Assembly (NCBI RefSeq): GCF_000764305.2
Contig: NW_025946858.1
Location: 1-64,000, forward strand
Direction: 5' to 3'
Length of the DNA stretch: 64,000 nucleotides
Source: Hyalella azteca
Taxonomy: Eukaryota > Arthropoda > Malacostraca > Amphipoda > Hyalellidae
The notes under the pieces are model-generated. The model was not told where the DNA came from. It was given only the letters and a program-made list of their open reading frames with translations, and ran no database searches. The position numbers and the translations under genes are program-made. Shown here in pieces: positions 12,301 through 20,460 of the stretch. How positions within the stretch are numbered: the first letter of the stretch is position 1; the number at the start of each line of letters is the position of its first letter.

Positions 12301-15300
12301 GGTCGGCAGCACAGAGCTCGGATGGAAGTCCAGTCTGCCGTCCCGCTGTTTCTGTGCTGAATGTGAACAAAACATTACTGTATCCTGAAGTCTAGTGTTA
12401 TCAGAGTATGCGAACAAAACGTTACAGTATCTAGAAGTCTAATGTTGTCAGGGAATGCCAACAAAACATTACTGTATCCCGAAGTCTAATGTTATGAGAG
12501 TATGCGAATAAAACATTACAGTATCTAGCTAGAAGCCTAATGTTACCAGAAAATGCGAACAAAACATCACAGCATCTAGAAGCCTAATGTTATCAGAGAA
12601 TTCGTACAAAACCTTGCATTATCTAGAAGCCTAATGTTATGAGAGTATGCGAACAAAACATTACAGTATCTAGAAGCTTAATGCTATCAGAAGTGTGGTA
12701 CTGGTGTACTCATTAAATGAATATTTGAGATCACTCAAAATATCGAAGAGGAACATCAATGAAAATAAACATCAATAGTTGTTTTGCACAATTTATCAAT
12801 TTTTTGGGTGCTTTTTCTGTTGAAATTTTCAAATATAATGACGATGAATGGATGAGTGGAAAAAGATCGTCAAAGTAAACTAAGCCTGGTAAAAATGACG
12901 GACAGTTTAGACCGCACCTGAAGAGTTTACTCTGTCCACACACGCTCGCAGCGCCGCTTGCCATTCCTCCAGAACACTTACGGCTTCTTGCACGCGTTTC
13001 TCAGCCTCCTGTAAGCAGTGGATCGAATAAAATTATACTCTTTATACTATCCATATAATATAATTATGTATAACATAATAATAGAATATAATTCGTTTCT
13101 TCCATTTACTTTCCCTCATCCAAATTTCCTGTCCCCACCCAACTAAAATTCGAGAGATGGGCAGCGCTTTGAAATACTATCTCTGTCATTAAATGTATCA
13201 GTAATTACAAAGAATGGCAGCGGCTCCTTCATGGTAGAAGGCAGGAGGTTGACCGGCCGCAGCTGCAGCGTGACGACGCGCACGACGCTGCGCACGCCCG
13301 CCTCCAGCAGCGACTGACGCACCAAAAAAATCGTATGAATCATCCAAGTTACTTCAATCATTGATACATGTATCTGTGTACAAGGATTACGACCCAGTTA
13401 ATTAGATATTATGATAGACATTGAATTTTATTCAGTCGGCCCATACCCCATAATCGATTGTAATATAATACAATAATTTATCTTACCCAAAATCTTATAA
13501 ATACATCACACATAATATAGACATCTTATAAAAATCTATCAAGATTCCTACAGTTCCAATTCTATCTAGATTAATCATAAAAACGGTTACAACATCAAGA
13601 CTAGACTAACGTAAAAATATCATTCATCAATTTAGATCACATGTCAAACCAATTTATCGGTGATATTTAAATGTTGTCTTTCCTATTGAATAAAACTTGG
13701 TCGGGGCCATCGCAGACATGAACCAACCTGCACCCGACAGCCGACGCCCTGACGTCGCCCCAGGCGCCACAGGATGAAGAGTTTAGCCACAAAATCTTGG
13801 GCGTTGCCGGCCAGCGCTGCCACGCCATCTGCTGACGCCATCTGACGTGAGTTGATACAAAACATGATTATTAATTAGAGGCAGGCTTGGTGCTGTCAGC
13901 AGTAATAACTATAAACTATCTTTCTATCTTTATTCATACATTTTTAAATGAACTTATTTTTAATAATAATCTGTCCTACAATAATTATAATCAGTTCAAC
14001 CGAATGTGGACCATTAATAAGTTAACCACCAATATCACGTCTTATTTTTACAAGTAGTGCTGATAATGAAAAATTTTAATTTCGTATAATTATTATTATC
14101 AATAATATTTAGTTATAACGCTTATAGAAATATTTTCTTTGCGAACACTAGTCCTTGACTGAGAAACTTCAGTAAATATCAAGTTTCAAGCGTCAAACTA
14201 CCTTGAAATATTTCTCGATGTAGTTAAGCGATCTGTGGCAATCTTGTAAATTCCCGTAGAGTTCTTCTAGTTTTTCGACCACGAGTCTTAACTCCGACAT
14301 GCCACTTTCTTGTTTATCAAGAATTGATGTGCCTTGAAAGTTATCACGGCCTTCGTCAAGATGTATCCTCCCGTGGCTCTCATATCTTAAAAACTTTGTT
14401 GAAAGCTCAACCAGTTTTTCTGGTAACTTTTCTGCAGTAAATCTGATATCTTGCTCGTCTAAGTCTTCCTTGGCCTCGACCAGCGCATCCCTGTTATCGT
14501 GTTCATCGCGCAGGACATCTTCCGGAGATCCTGAAGCTTTCCTGTCGTCCTGTCGCAGATCCCGCGCCAGTTCCGCGCGCCTGCGCCTAGCATCGCGCTG
14601 CATGTCCTCCACTTCTACGGAGCCAATATTTTACATCAAAGTAAGAGGGAAGCTTTATGCCTGAGACGAAAATTAACTTTGTGTTTACAGTTCATCTTGT
14701 GTCTAGAGTCCCGGCATGAATCTCCGACAACTGACGGCAGTTGATATATCTTAGCCAAAACTTGTCATCATGAATATTATGGAGCGCAGATGTAGTATTT
14801 TGCCAACAGTATGTATTTTCATAAACTAAATTTTTTTATGCTAATTAAAGGCTCCCAAGAAGTTTCGAAGAAATAATAAAGAATTCTTTAAGTTAGACAC
14901 ATTCACGAATTAAATTTCATAGTTATGAATTAAATTGAAACAGCTTTAGCCATGGATACCTAACACAGCTTGAGTCTCCTTGAGGACAAAAGCTTATGCT
15001 GTGATAAATGCAGAAATAATGATGTGAAAAAGCAAAAAAAACTCCAAATAAATTCTTCACATCTTCACTGAAAAAATTTCGTATACCAGCACCGTCATCC
15101 TTTAGAAATATTTTATAGAATACAAGTACAATCTTCAAGGAATATATAAATAATTAGATTGCAGAATTTTACCGGTGATTTTGAGGCATATAAGGCCTCG
15201 GATAAAAATAAGTGGTCGTGTCATGAGAACTTCTATAAACCGAATAAAATAGGAACAAGCAATATCTAGAATTCTTAAAATATTCTTAAAATAACATGAG

Positions 15301-18300
15301 AAAGCTGAGAAACTAAACCTTTGAATAAATAAAGCAAAATTACCGAGGTTAGCGCGGCCAACCGCCAGTGCAGAGCAGACCTGCAGGAAACTGTCCTGCC
15401 AGACGCACTTTAGCTCGCACAGAGTAGCTTCTGATGCTCCGCTGCCCGCAGTGCAGCTCATACGCTGGGATTGGAACAATTGTTTCAGTTTCATGCCAAT
15501 ATTTCTGATATGAGTATATTAGAAATTCAACGTTAGTATTTGTATCGGAACATAGATAACTTTAAGCAAGGTGATGGAACGTATATGAAGTAAATTTGAA
15601 ATCTGAGACTCGACTCGATGTCTATGTATGAGGGGATAATGAATTAAATGGTTAATTGGTCAGTTGGGCTGGACTGAGAGAAGAAAAATGACGGAAGCAT
15701 TCTGAGAAGAGCGCAAACGTAAAAAACTCATGTATGCAGCTCAAAATATGTGCATACATCATATATATGGGTTGTTACCATTAATCGGACAGACATCGAT
15801 GCGATTGTGTTTATTTTAGGAGGTCACGCTACGTTATGCGTTCAACGTGCATCTCGAGGACCCGAAATAATTTCTAAACCAGTTATCAAAATTACGGAAT
15901 TGATTTCGTCCAGAGTTTTAGATAAACGTAGAGCAAGGGAAGCTTCAGAGGCTTCCTTCTTGTCGCCGTGACGATCTTCTTCCTTGTCACTATCACTGTC
16001 ACTCTCCGTCTCTTCGCCCTCGCTGCCACAAGAGGTGTCGCTGTCAGAGCTGCAGCTCACGTCAACTTCTGAGTGATAATGAAACACATGGCTATGATGA
16101 ATGAAATAAAACCATTTGCTTGACATACCTTTGAAACGTATCAATAGAACATGCTGTCAAGTACAGGAGAAATGCATCAGACATGATAATCTACTGATGT
16201 ACTTAAATTGTTCTGATTAGACACGCGATTCTTTCTGTCGCAGATCAGTTTCATAGTTTTACGGAGTGTGATATATATAGAAAATTTTTTTTAGTTATAA
16301 ACAAGGGTTTTCATCCCACATCTTCCTAATTGGAAGGCTTGTTCATCCCTGAAACTTTGAGAGTTAAAACAAAACAACCCTACAGCGGAATGCCCAACAG
16401 ACGATCAGTTCTTCACCTAAACTGCGCTTCAGATTGTCCTGTGTTGTCTCTGTGCCAGCCCCATGGTCAGGGTGAGTTGCAGCTCCACCAACTGAACTGC
16501 CGTGCGTCAACCTGCAGCCGAAATGCCAATAAATAAAGCTTTACTTATTTTTCCTAAAATTCATGTCATAAAATATTAATATTCCTTAAATGTGCGACGC
16601 GAGTTAGCTCGATCTGAAGCGCTAGCAACTAGGGTTAATAAAACAACATCTGTCAATGGGCTTTTTCCTTCACCCAGAGATAAAATTTTATTTATTTTGA
16701 GCAATTTTTGATACCAGTCAGCACGAGGAACAGATGTTTTCAAAATATGAGGAGAGTAGAAATGAATTGCACTAATATTATAGGCACTAAATGCATGGCA
16801 GGAAGACCTGCTGGAATAATGCAAACCTCAACAGAGATGCAGACATCCGGAGCAGGTAATCAGCGTTGTCTTCCCGTGAGTGTCGCTCTATCACCGCCAT
16901 GCAGATCTGATGCCACAACAACAATCATTCGTCTTGCTAATGAATATTTGGTAGAGTTCGTCATATTACCGTCATGATGGAATTCAGTAAACATATAGTC
17001 AGAAACATGAAGGTGACTGGTGTTTGGAAAAAGATTCAAGAATGAATGTCGAACAATGCCGAACCCGGCAAATAGATCTGCTTGATTCAGCCATTGATTC
17101 CTACGATTTTTTGCAAGTTTCAACGCTGATGAATTAAGCAATTGCCCTGACAACAATAAATACAAATCAAAGAACAATAAAGAAATTTTTGTAATTTATT
17201 AGCCCAAATACCTAAAACAGAGCACAACGGGCACCATTGAATACATGAACTTACGCTCTCAAATATCGCTTGCATGGAGCGTCGTATGTGATATTGGACG
17301 TAGAATAAATAAATAGTAATAATTTGTGTTCGATTGCGCGAACGATCATCATTAAATGGTTCTTTATCTTCACTAGAAATGTTTTTAAAGACAAATTTAT
17401 CGATCTTGCCATCTTTGCCAGGAAATTCAGCAGCTTCGTTTGAATTGGCAGTTGAATCAATATTTCTTGAGCACGGAAACTGCATGGCCACGACGCCTGA
17501 TTTGCCGGCGTTGAACGGTATTTCATCGCTGACTAAAACCAGTTGGTAATCTTCTTCAACAGGGACCTGTATGAAGGGAAGTTCATAGAATGCTCAATTG
17601 TTCATGCTGATCATTGAAAATTACTTGTTTATTTTTACGCAATTTTTGTCATAGGCGTCACGATTGACATATCATATCGGAAACTTTACTGGAAGTAATT
17701 GCTATCGGATAATTGTAAAATTTTGTATTCAAAAACTGTTTTCAAATCTTTTCAGCATCTCGACCACACACGTTCACAGAAATTTTGGAAATGATAAAAT
17801 TTGTCATTTATTAGCAATCAGAAGATAATTTTAGATAAATTTGAGGTTTAAACTGAGTAAATAAGACCGACTTGAGGAAATGGAGCTGGGGTGGCGGAGA
17901 GGCCGGGAGGCATCAAAGAGTGCGCAGAGTCGCGATGTTCGTCGTCTGACGCGTCCCATTGGAACGAACCTGACGGCACAAACAAGTACGATAAACACTC
18001 ACAAATTGTCTAATTTATTCTTAGGTTTAAATGAAATACGTGAAGATATGATAAATATCGTCACAGATTAAAGGTTCAAATCTCTAATCAAGGTTGTAAA
18101 AATACGCAATAATTTATTGTGTTTTTATATTCTGTTTAACTCAAAACAAGTGAGAAGAAAAGTTAACAACGCTATTACTCAATTGAAGATATAAATAATA
18201 AAGAGTTCGTTGCCGCTGCAGGTGTTAAGAAGGTTCATTGCTAATACAAATTAATTATTTTCCACAAATAAAGAATTTCATATATGTATGTTTCATACAT

Positions 18301-19878
18301 GGCTTGTTTTGTTGCTAGTTACTTCCATAAGGTTTCTAAAAAAAGACATTTTATGAAATGAAGAATATTCCTCTGTTGGTGCAGTAAGCGCCCAAGTATT
18401 CAAGACACTTCAAAATTTAGTGTCACAAGTTACGAGTATATGTGGGTTGATATTTCCTCTGTTTTGATCGTGTGGTATTTTTTTTTTTTTTTGTTTGCAC
18501 AAAACTTGTTCCTCTAAAACCAAGATTTCAAATCCATCCGCTAAAAAATTGATGTGAGAAGAATGAGAAAGTTATGAACAAAGCAGAGTAATTATTGATG
18601 CGCGCGAATATTTTGTAGTTTTCATTGAACGCCCAACTGAACATTGACGTAGTATTAATTGTAATCATTCGAACACAAATCCTTATTGGCTGAAGACAAA
18701 AGAACGCTGTTAAAAATAAAAACAATGATGTTCAAGAAAACTTATTATAAGTGCACCTAAGAGAACATGAAAGCCTGAGGCAGAAAAAGAAATGCCCAGA
18801 ATTTTTATTTTTCTCCTTCCCAAGCAATTTACGTTTTCATCAAGTTCAGCACATCCGCGCATAATGCACTCATATCCTTGCCGGCTCCTAGCATTCTCGT
18901 CTCCATATAGCCTTGATCGCTGTAACTGTACAGCAGATACACATTTCTTAAAATTGTTGTTTGCATTAGACTTTTTATTGCACCACTTAGAGATTGCGTT
19001 TTTTTCCTGAGAATCTGAAATACAAGAAGAGTTGGACCGGCTCACCCATTGTCGTCTTGGGGTCGTCAGAGTCGGCGTCTCCGTCGTCTCGAGATTCGTC
19101 CAGTTTGACCGACTTTTTCCTGAGCTTCGCCGCGTCCTTCAGGCAGAAAAACAAAACTCGGGCGCTGCTGCAAGGCACCGACTCTACGAAGCTGTCAACA
19201 CAACCAAATTGGCTGGTCACGACCTTGTTTACAGGCATTCTCGTCCGGAAACTATACGGAATTCTTCAATTTACTTTTTTTTTGCAAAGGAGACTTCTAC
19301 AAAGCCTAAATAAATCTAACAGAATTTTTAGAAGAAAAGTTTCCTGTGTTTCTAAGAATATCGAAAACTCTGACGCAGGTGAAAAAATCTGTGGTGAGAT
19401 CCCACATTTCACATTCGCTCAAGTGCATTTTAAATATTCTATAGGGATTTAATTGCGGTATTCCCTAAAGTTAGGAGCAGTTTCAGTGCTTTATAATTCC
19501 CGCCTTATGATTATTAGCTGTTATTGAAATCCCATTTCTGGAAAAAATTTCCTGTGACTTACTTAAATATTATTACTATTGTCCGTAGATTATGACTGCC
19601 GAAAACTTCAGCTTGCGTGAATTGGTAACGCGCATAAACCACCAATCAATTCGAGTTCTTGATTACAACGAAAATAAATGAGTTTGAAGATCACCAAACG
19701 TCGATATTACTGAGCGTATTTGCTCGTGGCTGAAGCGTAAACAATGGCAAGCAACCCACCTTTGAACGAGAGCTTCTCCATCAGGAACGCTCCCTTGCAA
19801 CGAAGTGAACTTCACGCATTCTTCAGTCCCTGACTCGTGCCCTAGCATCCGACTGATGTGATCTCTTAACTCCTCCAT
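266..19878 (-). CDS. Dynein heavy chain, axonemal type: 5' part of the gene (26 exons, partial)
   Basis: Dynein heavy chains are the motor subunits of ciliary and flagellar arms. The N-terminal tail binds intermediate chains and other heavy chains, and the linker and AAA+ ring follow. Here 26 minus-strand exons, read from 19,878 downwards, give about 1,270 residues with compatible codon phase at almost every junction. Approximate landmarks: residues 795-838 carry PVSGRVRWMNAYLRQRL, the conserved PP.xG..W motif; residues 920-972 carry GSRVVSWSPAALQYFGD; residues 1078-1141 carry ELFCVAAALAPDG; residues 1208-1250 carry VWSDNKEAEIAAF, which leads into the linker. All occur in family order. The N-terminus has a VLFF strand typical of these tails. 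No AAA domain is in the window, so the gene continues past base 1. I cannot say which DNAH paralogue it is. Exon 21 has a frame break, so a sequencing error or a damaged allele is possible. Confidence 0.85.
315..966 (-). other. Intron 25
   Basis: AT-rich sequence between exons 25 and 26. It includes an ATTAATT-rich stretch at about 370-430. I see no gene or mobile element in it. Confidence 0.5.
967..1117 (-). CDS. Dynein heavy chain exon 25 (linker entry)
   Basis: Acceptor CAACAG|G. The peptide WERHRHVWSDNKEAEIAAFC then VQRYDEQLAFYAQLE matches the family's 'Y..lW..d...~i..F......~.~fd..i..Y..l' at the tail-linker border. The 3' end is uncertain: donor GTGTGC at 965 gives phase 0 (fits exon 26), and donor AAG|GTTTAT at 949 would extend the exon to 950. 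Confidence 0.85.
1344..1957. repeat. Inverted-repeat element in intron 24
   Basis: Arms at 1,344-1,421 and 1,881-1,957 are diverged inverted copies. They share a block equivalent to CTTTCTAGGTTTGT, the motif (C/T)(C/T)GACGATGG(A/G)GCTGG, and a TATAAAATGA block. The spacer of about 460 bp shows no coding potential. The outer motif is the same as in the palindrome at 11,653-11,989, so both belong to one foldback-type repeat family. Confidence 0.55.
2206..2297 (-). CDS. Dynein heavy chain exon 24
   Basis: Strong acceptor (TTTTTTCCTACCACCGCCAG) and donor CTG|GTGAGT. Peptide VSGDDEIRATITSIQNTFSS then LLDHLATELGW. Phase 0 in and phase 2 out; the split TGG codon gives Trp with exon 25. Confidence 0.85.
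3059..3167 (-). CDS. Dynein heavy chain exon 23
   Basis: Acceptor AACGAAG|G and donor GCTGCT|GTGAGC. The peptide SVVFRRWHTTDEGGAVLLPM is not diagnostic alone, but phase 2 in and phase 0 out are exactly what exons 22 and 24 require. Its first 27 bases and its acceptor are part of a 136-bp tandem repeat. Confidence 0.65.
3141..3685. repeat. 136-bp minisatellite, 4 copies
   Basis: Unit starts at 3,141, 3,277, 3,413 and 3,549, each opening GTGTGCCAGCGTC or GTTTGCCAGCGTC. The copies are over about 90% alike by eye. The first unit overlaps exon 23 by 27 bases and includes its acceptor. Confidence 0.9.
3686..4072 (-). other. Intron 22 remainder
   Basis: AT-rich sequence with no recognisable feature. 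Confidence 0.4.
4073..4261 (-). CDS. Dynein heavy chain exon 22
   Basis: Acceptor TTGCGCAG|G and probable donor CATAT|GTGACT. The peptide GKHELFCVAAALAPDGSLWL then QLDDLLLHTLKLYATLMPH is the 'pLF.v.l.L....i.f.Ps...l...~..~~' segment that precedes the linker. Phase 2 in and phase 2 out. Confidence 0.85.
4875..5090 (-). CDS. Dynein heavy chain exon 21 (frame disrupted)
   Basis: From acceptor ATGCCAG|CAA the frame reads QLLDECKEAQKKIMERLESS, then a LLSRWGDVAPE stretch, then meets a TGA at about 4,932. A second frame in the same GC-rich exon reads VVERLTKLADHCYAAVTGAV and joins exon 22 in the right phase at donor CTCAC|GTGGGG. The two frames differ by one extra base (or two missing) somewhere in about 4,933-4,953. 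No intron fits. This is either a sequence error or a real disabling indel. Confidence 0.6.
5087..5360. repeat. 39-bp minisatellite, 7 copies, at an acceptor site
   Basis: Units GTTGCTGGCATTGAACTTTG and on, starting at 5,087, 5,126, 5,165, 5,205, 5,244, 5,283 and 5,322. On the minus strand each contains AATGCCAG|CAAC, the acceptor of exon 21 plus its first bases. Confidence 0.95.
5663..5765 (-). CDS. Dynein heavy chain exon 20
   Basis: Acceptor TTCACAG|A and donor TTACAG|GTAACA. Peptide IDGGLEGVLTSVKTSCLLDL. Phase 2 in (AG+A, Arg), phase 0 out. Confidence 0.8.
6056..6210 (-). CDS. Dynein heavy chain exon 19 (ltW motif)
   Basis: Acceptor ATAACAG|CTG and donor CGCCAG|GTGGAA. The peptide IEQVLHAGSRVVSWSPAALQ then YFGDTAGSCVQ is the strongly conserved 'id..l..G...ltW.s.~~..Fi....~~v..l' of dynein tails. 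The adjacent CTGCAG repeats offer alternative acceptors, but phase 0 fixes this one. Confidence 0.9.
6542..6787 (-). CDS. Dynein heavy chain exon 18
   Basis: 82 codons, phase 0 to 0. Acceptor CGCGCAG|ACG and donor GGCCAG|GTATGG. Peptide GAAVQEVCAEVESARDEVVR then DWSNSVERSIPGLLVLPVLV. A Trp followed by a 'l..plL.r' strand is usual at this position. A Gln/Asn-rich end (ENGINNGQ) follows. Confidence 0.85.
6788..8751 (-). other. Intron 17
   Basis: The longest intron of the gene, about 2 kb and AT-rich. A small local repeat of GAGAGCTGATATTCCCATAT lies at about 8,335-8,395. No further exon is needed here, because phases 0/0 join exons 17 and 18. Confidence 0.5.
8752..8880 (-). CDS. Dynein heavy chain exon 17 (PVSGRVRW motif)
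   Basis: 43 codons, phase 0 to 0. Acceptor ACAACAG|CGG and donor CTCAC|GTACGC. It contains APVSGRVRWMNAYLRQRLAA, the best family signature in the window: axonemal heavy chains carry PPvaGxixWaxxLxxRI here. Confidence 0.9.
9219..9363 (-). CDS. Dynein heavy chain exon 16
   Basis: Acceptor GGACCAG|C and donor TCAGG|GTCAGT. The peptide TSDLVTAVAGVLRKSPCRAS then LPDLLRDFHQQVK is the expected 'll.rp.i...l...~~~l~~~F' helix pair. Phase 2 in, phase 0 out. Confidence 0.8.
9364..10507 (-). other. Intron 15
   Basis: About 1.1 kb of AT-rich sequence with no recognisable element. Confidence 0.4.
10508..10659 (-). CDS. Dynein heavy chain exon 15
   Basis: Acceptor TGTTCAG|GTG and donor GGCT|GTGAGA. The peptide VLRVLTAFDFNIFSPRNGDR then an EDFRRAVAEWEANL segment matches the tail region 'F..dy..f...v..le..l...i...F'. 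Phase 0 in, phase 2 out. Confidence 0.8.
10676..10830. repeat. Short minisatellite, about 33 bp, upstream of exon 15
   Basis: About four degenerate units built on CATTCACTGGGGCATGATTG, starting within about 20 bases of the exon 15 acceptor. Confidence 0.75.
10959..11055 (-). CDS. Dynein heavy chain exon 14
   Basis: Peptide QDLQEVQVTVSGQWAALVRM. Donor GAG|GTACAT. Two acceptors are possible: AG at 11,056 (phase 2, fits exon 13) or CAG at 11,052 (phase 0). Both have poor pyrimidine tracts, and the phase argument favours the first. Confidence 0.65.
11653..11989. repeat. Near-perfect palindrome centred on an N
   Basis: The left arm 11,653-11,819 and right arm 11,821-11,989 are inverted copies with about one mismatch seen (ATTCATATC against GATACGAAT). 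The centre is a single N at 11,820. Each arm holds CTGACGA-TGGAGCTGGTCTCC-GAAAC, shared with the element at 1,344-1,957. Both arms carry at least one difference, so a simple foldback read artefact is not the whole explanation. Confidence 0.85.
12233..12356 (-). CDS. Dynein heavy chain exon 13
   Basis: Acceptor CATTCAG|CA and donor TTCGTC|GTAAAC. The peptide RLDFHPSSVLPTVLALLAVC then EDLRAIIKAN corresponds to the tail motif 'W.F....vF.rl..fl.rl..i'. A 47-bp minisatellite begins 4 bases upstream of the exon. Confidence 0.75.
12361..12692. repeat. 47-bp minisatellite, about 7 copies, abutting exon 13
   Basis: Units ATG(C/T)GAACAAAACATTACAGT and on, starting at 12,361, 12,408, 12,455, 12,502, 12,553, 12,600 and 12,647. 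The array begins 4 bases upstream of exon 13. Confidence 0.9.
12918..13008 (-). CDS. Dynein heavy chain exon 12
   Basis: Acceptor GCTTACAG|GAG and donor TCTTCAG|GTGCGG. Peptide EAEKRVQEAVSVLEEWQAAL. Ends in phase 1, as exon 13 requires. Confidence 0.75.
13209..13313 (-). CDS. Dynein heavy chain exon 11
   Basis: 35 codons, phase 0 to 0. Acceptor GCGTCAG|TCG and donor TTCTTT|GTAATT. Peptide SLLEAGVRSVVRVVTLQLRP, the family's 'al.eA.d...~L..L' helix. GC-rich compared with its AT-rich introns. Confidence 0.75.
13728..13841 (-). CDS. Dynein heavy chain exon 10
   Basis: 38 codons, phase 0 to 0. Acceptor ACGTCAG|ATG (an alternative CAG lies 10 bases on and would break phase). Donor GTGCAG|GTTGGT. 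Peptide GVAALAGNAQDFVAKLFILW. Confidence 0.65.
14202..14614 (-). CDS. Dynein heavy chain exon 9 (coiled tail segment)
   Basis: The longest exon, 413 bp. Acceptor CCGTAG|AA (weak pyrimidine tract) and donor TTCAAG|GTAGTT. It encodes a highly charged, probably coiled-coil stretch (MQRDARRRRAELARDLRQDD and on) and ends LNYIEKYFK, which matches the tail region where a yL..l motif is usual. An in-frame stop lies just upstream of the acceptor. Phase 1 in, phase 0 out. Confidence 0.75.
15344..15464 (-). CDS. Dynein heavy chain exon 8
   Basis: Acceptor ATCCCAG|CGT and donor CTCG|GTAATT. The peptide includes ATLCELKCVWQDSFLQVC, resembling the tail helix that carries a conserved Trp (L..~W...l..V). 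Phase 0 in, phase 1 out. Confidence 0.7.
15896..16068 (-). CDS. Dynein heavy chain exon 7 (acidic insert)
   Basis: Acceptor CACTCAG|AA and probable donor TCC|GTAATT (phase 0). It starts VDVSCSSDSDTSCGSEGEET, continues as a run of Asp/Glu/Ser, and then becomes helical (LALRLSKTLDEI). GTAATT donors recur in this gene. The ORF stays open to 15,842, so a later donor is possible but breaks the phase chain. Confidence 0.6.
16417..16511 (-). CDS. Dynein heavy chain exon 6 (low-complexity)
   Basis: Acceptor GCTGCAG|G and donor GTTTAG|GTGAAG. The peptide THGSSVGGAATHPDHGAGTE is Gly/Ser/Thr-rich and probably a loop. A different frame is also open for a stretch (QLVELQLTL), but only this frame joins phase 2 on the left and phase 1 on the right. 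Confidence 0.55.
16827..16906 (-). CDS. Dynein heavy chain exon 5
   Basis: Acceptor GCATCAG|ATC and donor TTGAG|GTTTGC. Peptide ICMAVIERHSREDNADYLLR then MSASLLR. Phase 0 in and phase 2 out agree with its neighbours. Helical, as expected for the start of the tail. Confidence 0.65.
17255..17566 (-). CDS. Dynein heavy chain exon 4
   Basis: Acceptor ATACAG|GTC and a near-consensus donor AGC|GTAAGT bound 104 complete codons. The peptide begins VPVEEDYQLVLVSDEIPFNA and ends RSMQAIFES. Phase 0 at both ends. A second strand-like segment (QLVLV) follows the VLFF of exon 2, consistent with the small N-terminal domain of axonemal heavy chains. Confidence 0.8.
17872..17969 (-). CDS. Dynein heavy chain exon 3
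   Basis: Acceptor CCGTCAG|GT and donor CAA|GTCGGT. Peptide GSFQWDASDDEHRDSAHSLM and on into a Pro-rich end. Recognised mainly because it supplies the phase 1 to phase 0 step needed between exons 2 and 4. Only its first 47 or so bases are present in duplicate A2, because the breakpoint lies inside this exon. Confidence 0.65.
19046..19191 (-). CDS. Dynein heavy chain exon 2
   Basis: Acceptor TTGACAG|C and donor ATGG|GTGAGC. It encodes SFVESVPCSSARVLFFCLKD followed by a Lys-rich then Asp-rich segment. The VLFF strand resembles the first beta strand of dynein heavy-chain tails. It starts in phase 2 and ends in phase 1, which fits exons 1 and 3. The copy at 37,578-37,723 differs by a single, synonymous base. 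Confidence 0.8.
19760..19878 (-). CDS. Dynein heavy chain exon 1 (start codon)
   Basis: ATG at 19,878 opens MEELRDHISRMLGHESGTEE and runs 39 codons plus 2 bases to a donor (AAAG|GTGGGT). An in-frame ATG further 5' (MTCEPNAK...) exists, but this one is preferred because the reading frame is conserved from here in copy A2. The phase (2) matches exon 2, giving an AGC serine across the junction. No untranslated exon could be identified. The whole exon is duplicated at 38,295-38,413. Confidence 0.75.
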
Positions 19879-20208
19879 TTTGGTTATTTTAGCGTTTGGT
19901 TCGCATGTCAATGTTATGTGGACATGACTTTTCTATATTTTGACAGGGAGTACGCAGAATTTAGACGACACAGTTGATGGTAAATTATTATATAAATATA
20001 AGCAGCGAATTTTCCTTCGTACATAAAACACAAAAAGTTGCTTATGCGTATGCTAATTTAAAGTTAAGGTTCAAATAAAAGTCTCACATTGCAGGGGTAC
20101 GAACAAATTATAGTTTTGCTTCAGCAGAAATCGATTGGAAACGACTTAAGCAGTAAACATGGAAAGCAGATTAAATAACAGAGAAAGGCTGGAAACGAAC
20201 GATACTTT

Positions 20209-20460
20209 TATTTTATAACAAAGCTCAAGATTACCACCAAAAAATAAAGGGTATGATGATTTCTGTAGTTCCTTGCAATAGCTGAGGCGACCGCGGATCA
20301 CAATAGCGATATGAAGACTGTCGTAAGGCGCAGGTGGGAAACATGCAATCTATACCAGAGCCCTGGCAACCGTTGCTAAGGACGCTTTTCAGATCACCGT
20401 TAGGCACCGCAGAATCGATTAGATCTCCGTCAGGCAATCGCTCAATCGATTCTTTATTCG
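20209..20460 (-). promoter_or_regulatory. GC-richer block upstream of dynein exon 1 (candidate promoter/5' UTR)
   Basis: About 330-580 bp upstream of the start codon lies a locally GC-richer block (20,280-20,430) with CCCTGGCAACCGTTGC and AATCGATT motifs. It is well preserved in A1, A2 and A3, apart from a short deletion in A2. Open frames through it (MPDGDLIDSAVPNGD...) are not supported as genes. GGCAAC is a half-site of the ciliary X-box, but I see no complete X-box. Confidence 0.25.

Larger units (their letters stand above)
13009..17871 (-). other. Short introns between exons 3 and 12
   Basis: The introns in this span are about 200-730 bp long, uniformly AT-rich, and bounded by GT..AG. 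I saw no mobile element in them. The longest, 14,615-15,343, holds nothing recognisable. Confidence 0.5.

Noticed and set aside
14470..14664. Plus-strand open frame of 64 codons
   Set aside because: It is the antisense shadow of dynein exon 9, rich in Ser because it reads the complement of a charged coiled coil.
16420..16500. Alternative frame QLVELQLTLTMGLAQ in exon 6
   Set aside because: Looks protein-like, but it meets a stop before the donor and does not fit phase with exons 5 and 7.
17120..17254. Extension of the exon 4 frame downstream
   Set aside because: A consensus donor GTAAGT at 17,254-17,249 ends the exon, and the extension reads as intron.
18994..19452. Plus-strand open frame of 152 codons (and its copy at 37,496-37,840)
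   Set aside because: Antisense to dynein exon 2 and its flanks. The minus-strand exon has splice sites and phase agreement, this frame has neither.
20340..20375. Possible ciliary X-box (RFX site) around CCCTGGCAACCGTTGC
   Set aside because: GGCAAC is a half-site only; no proper partner half lies at 1-3 bp spacing in any of the three copies.
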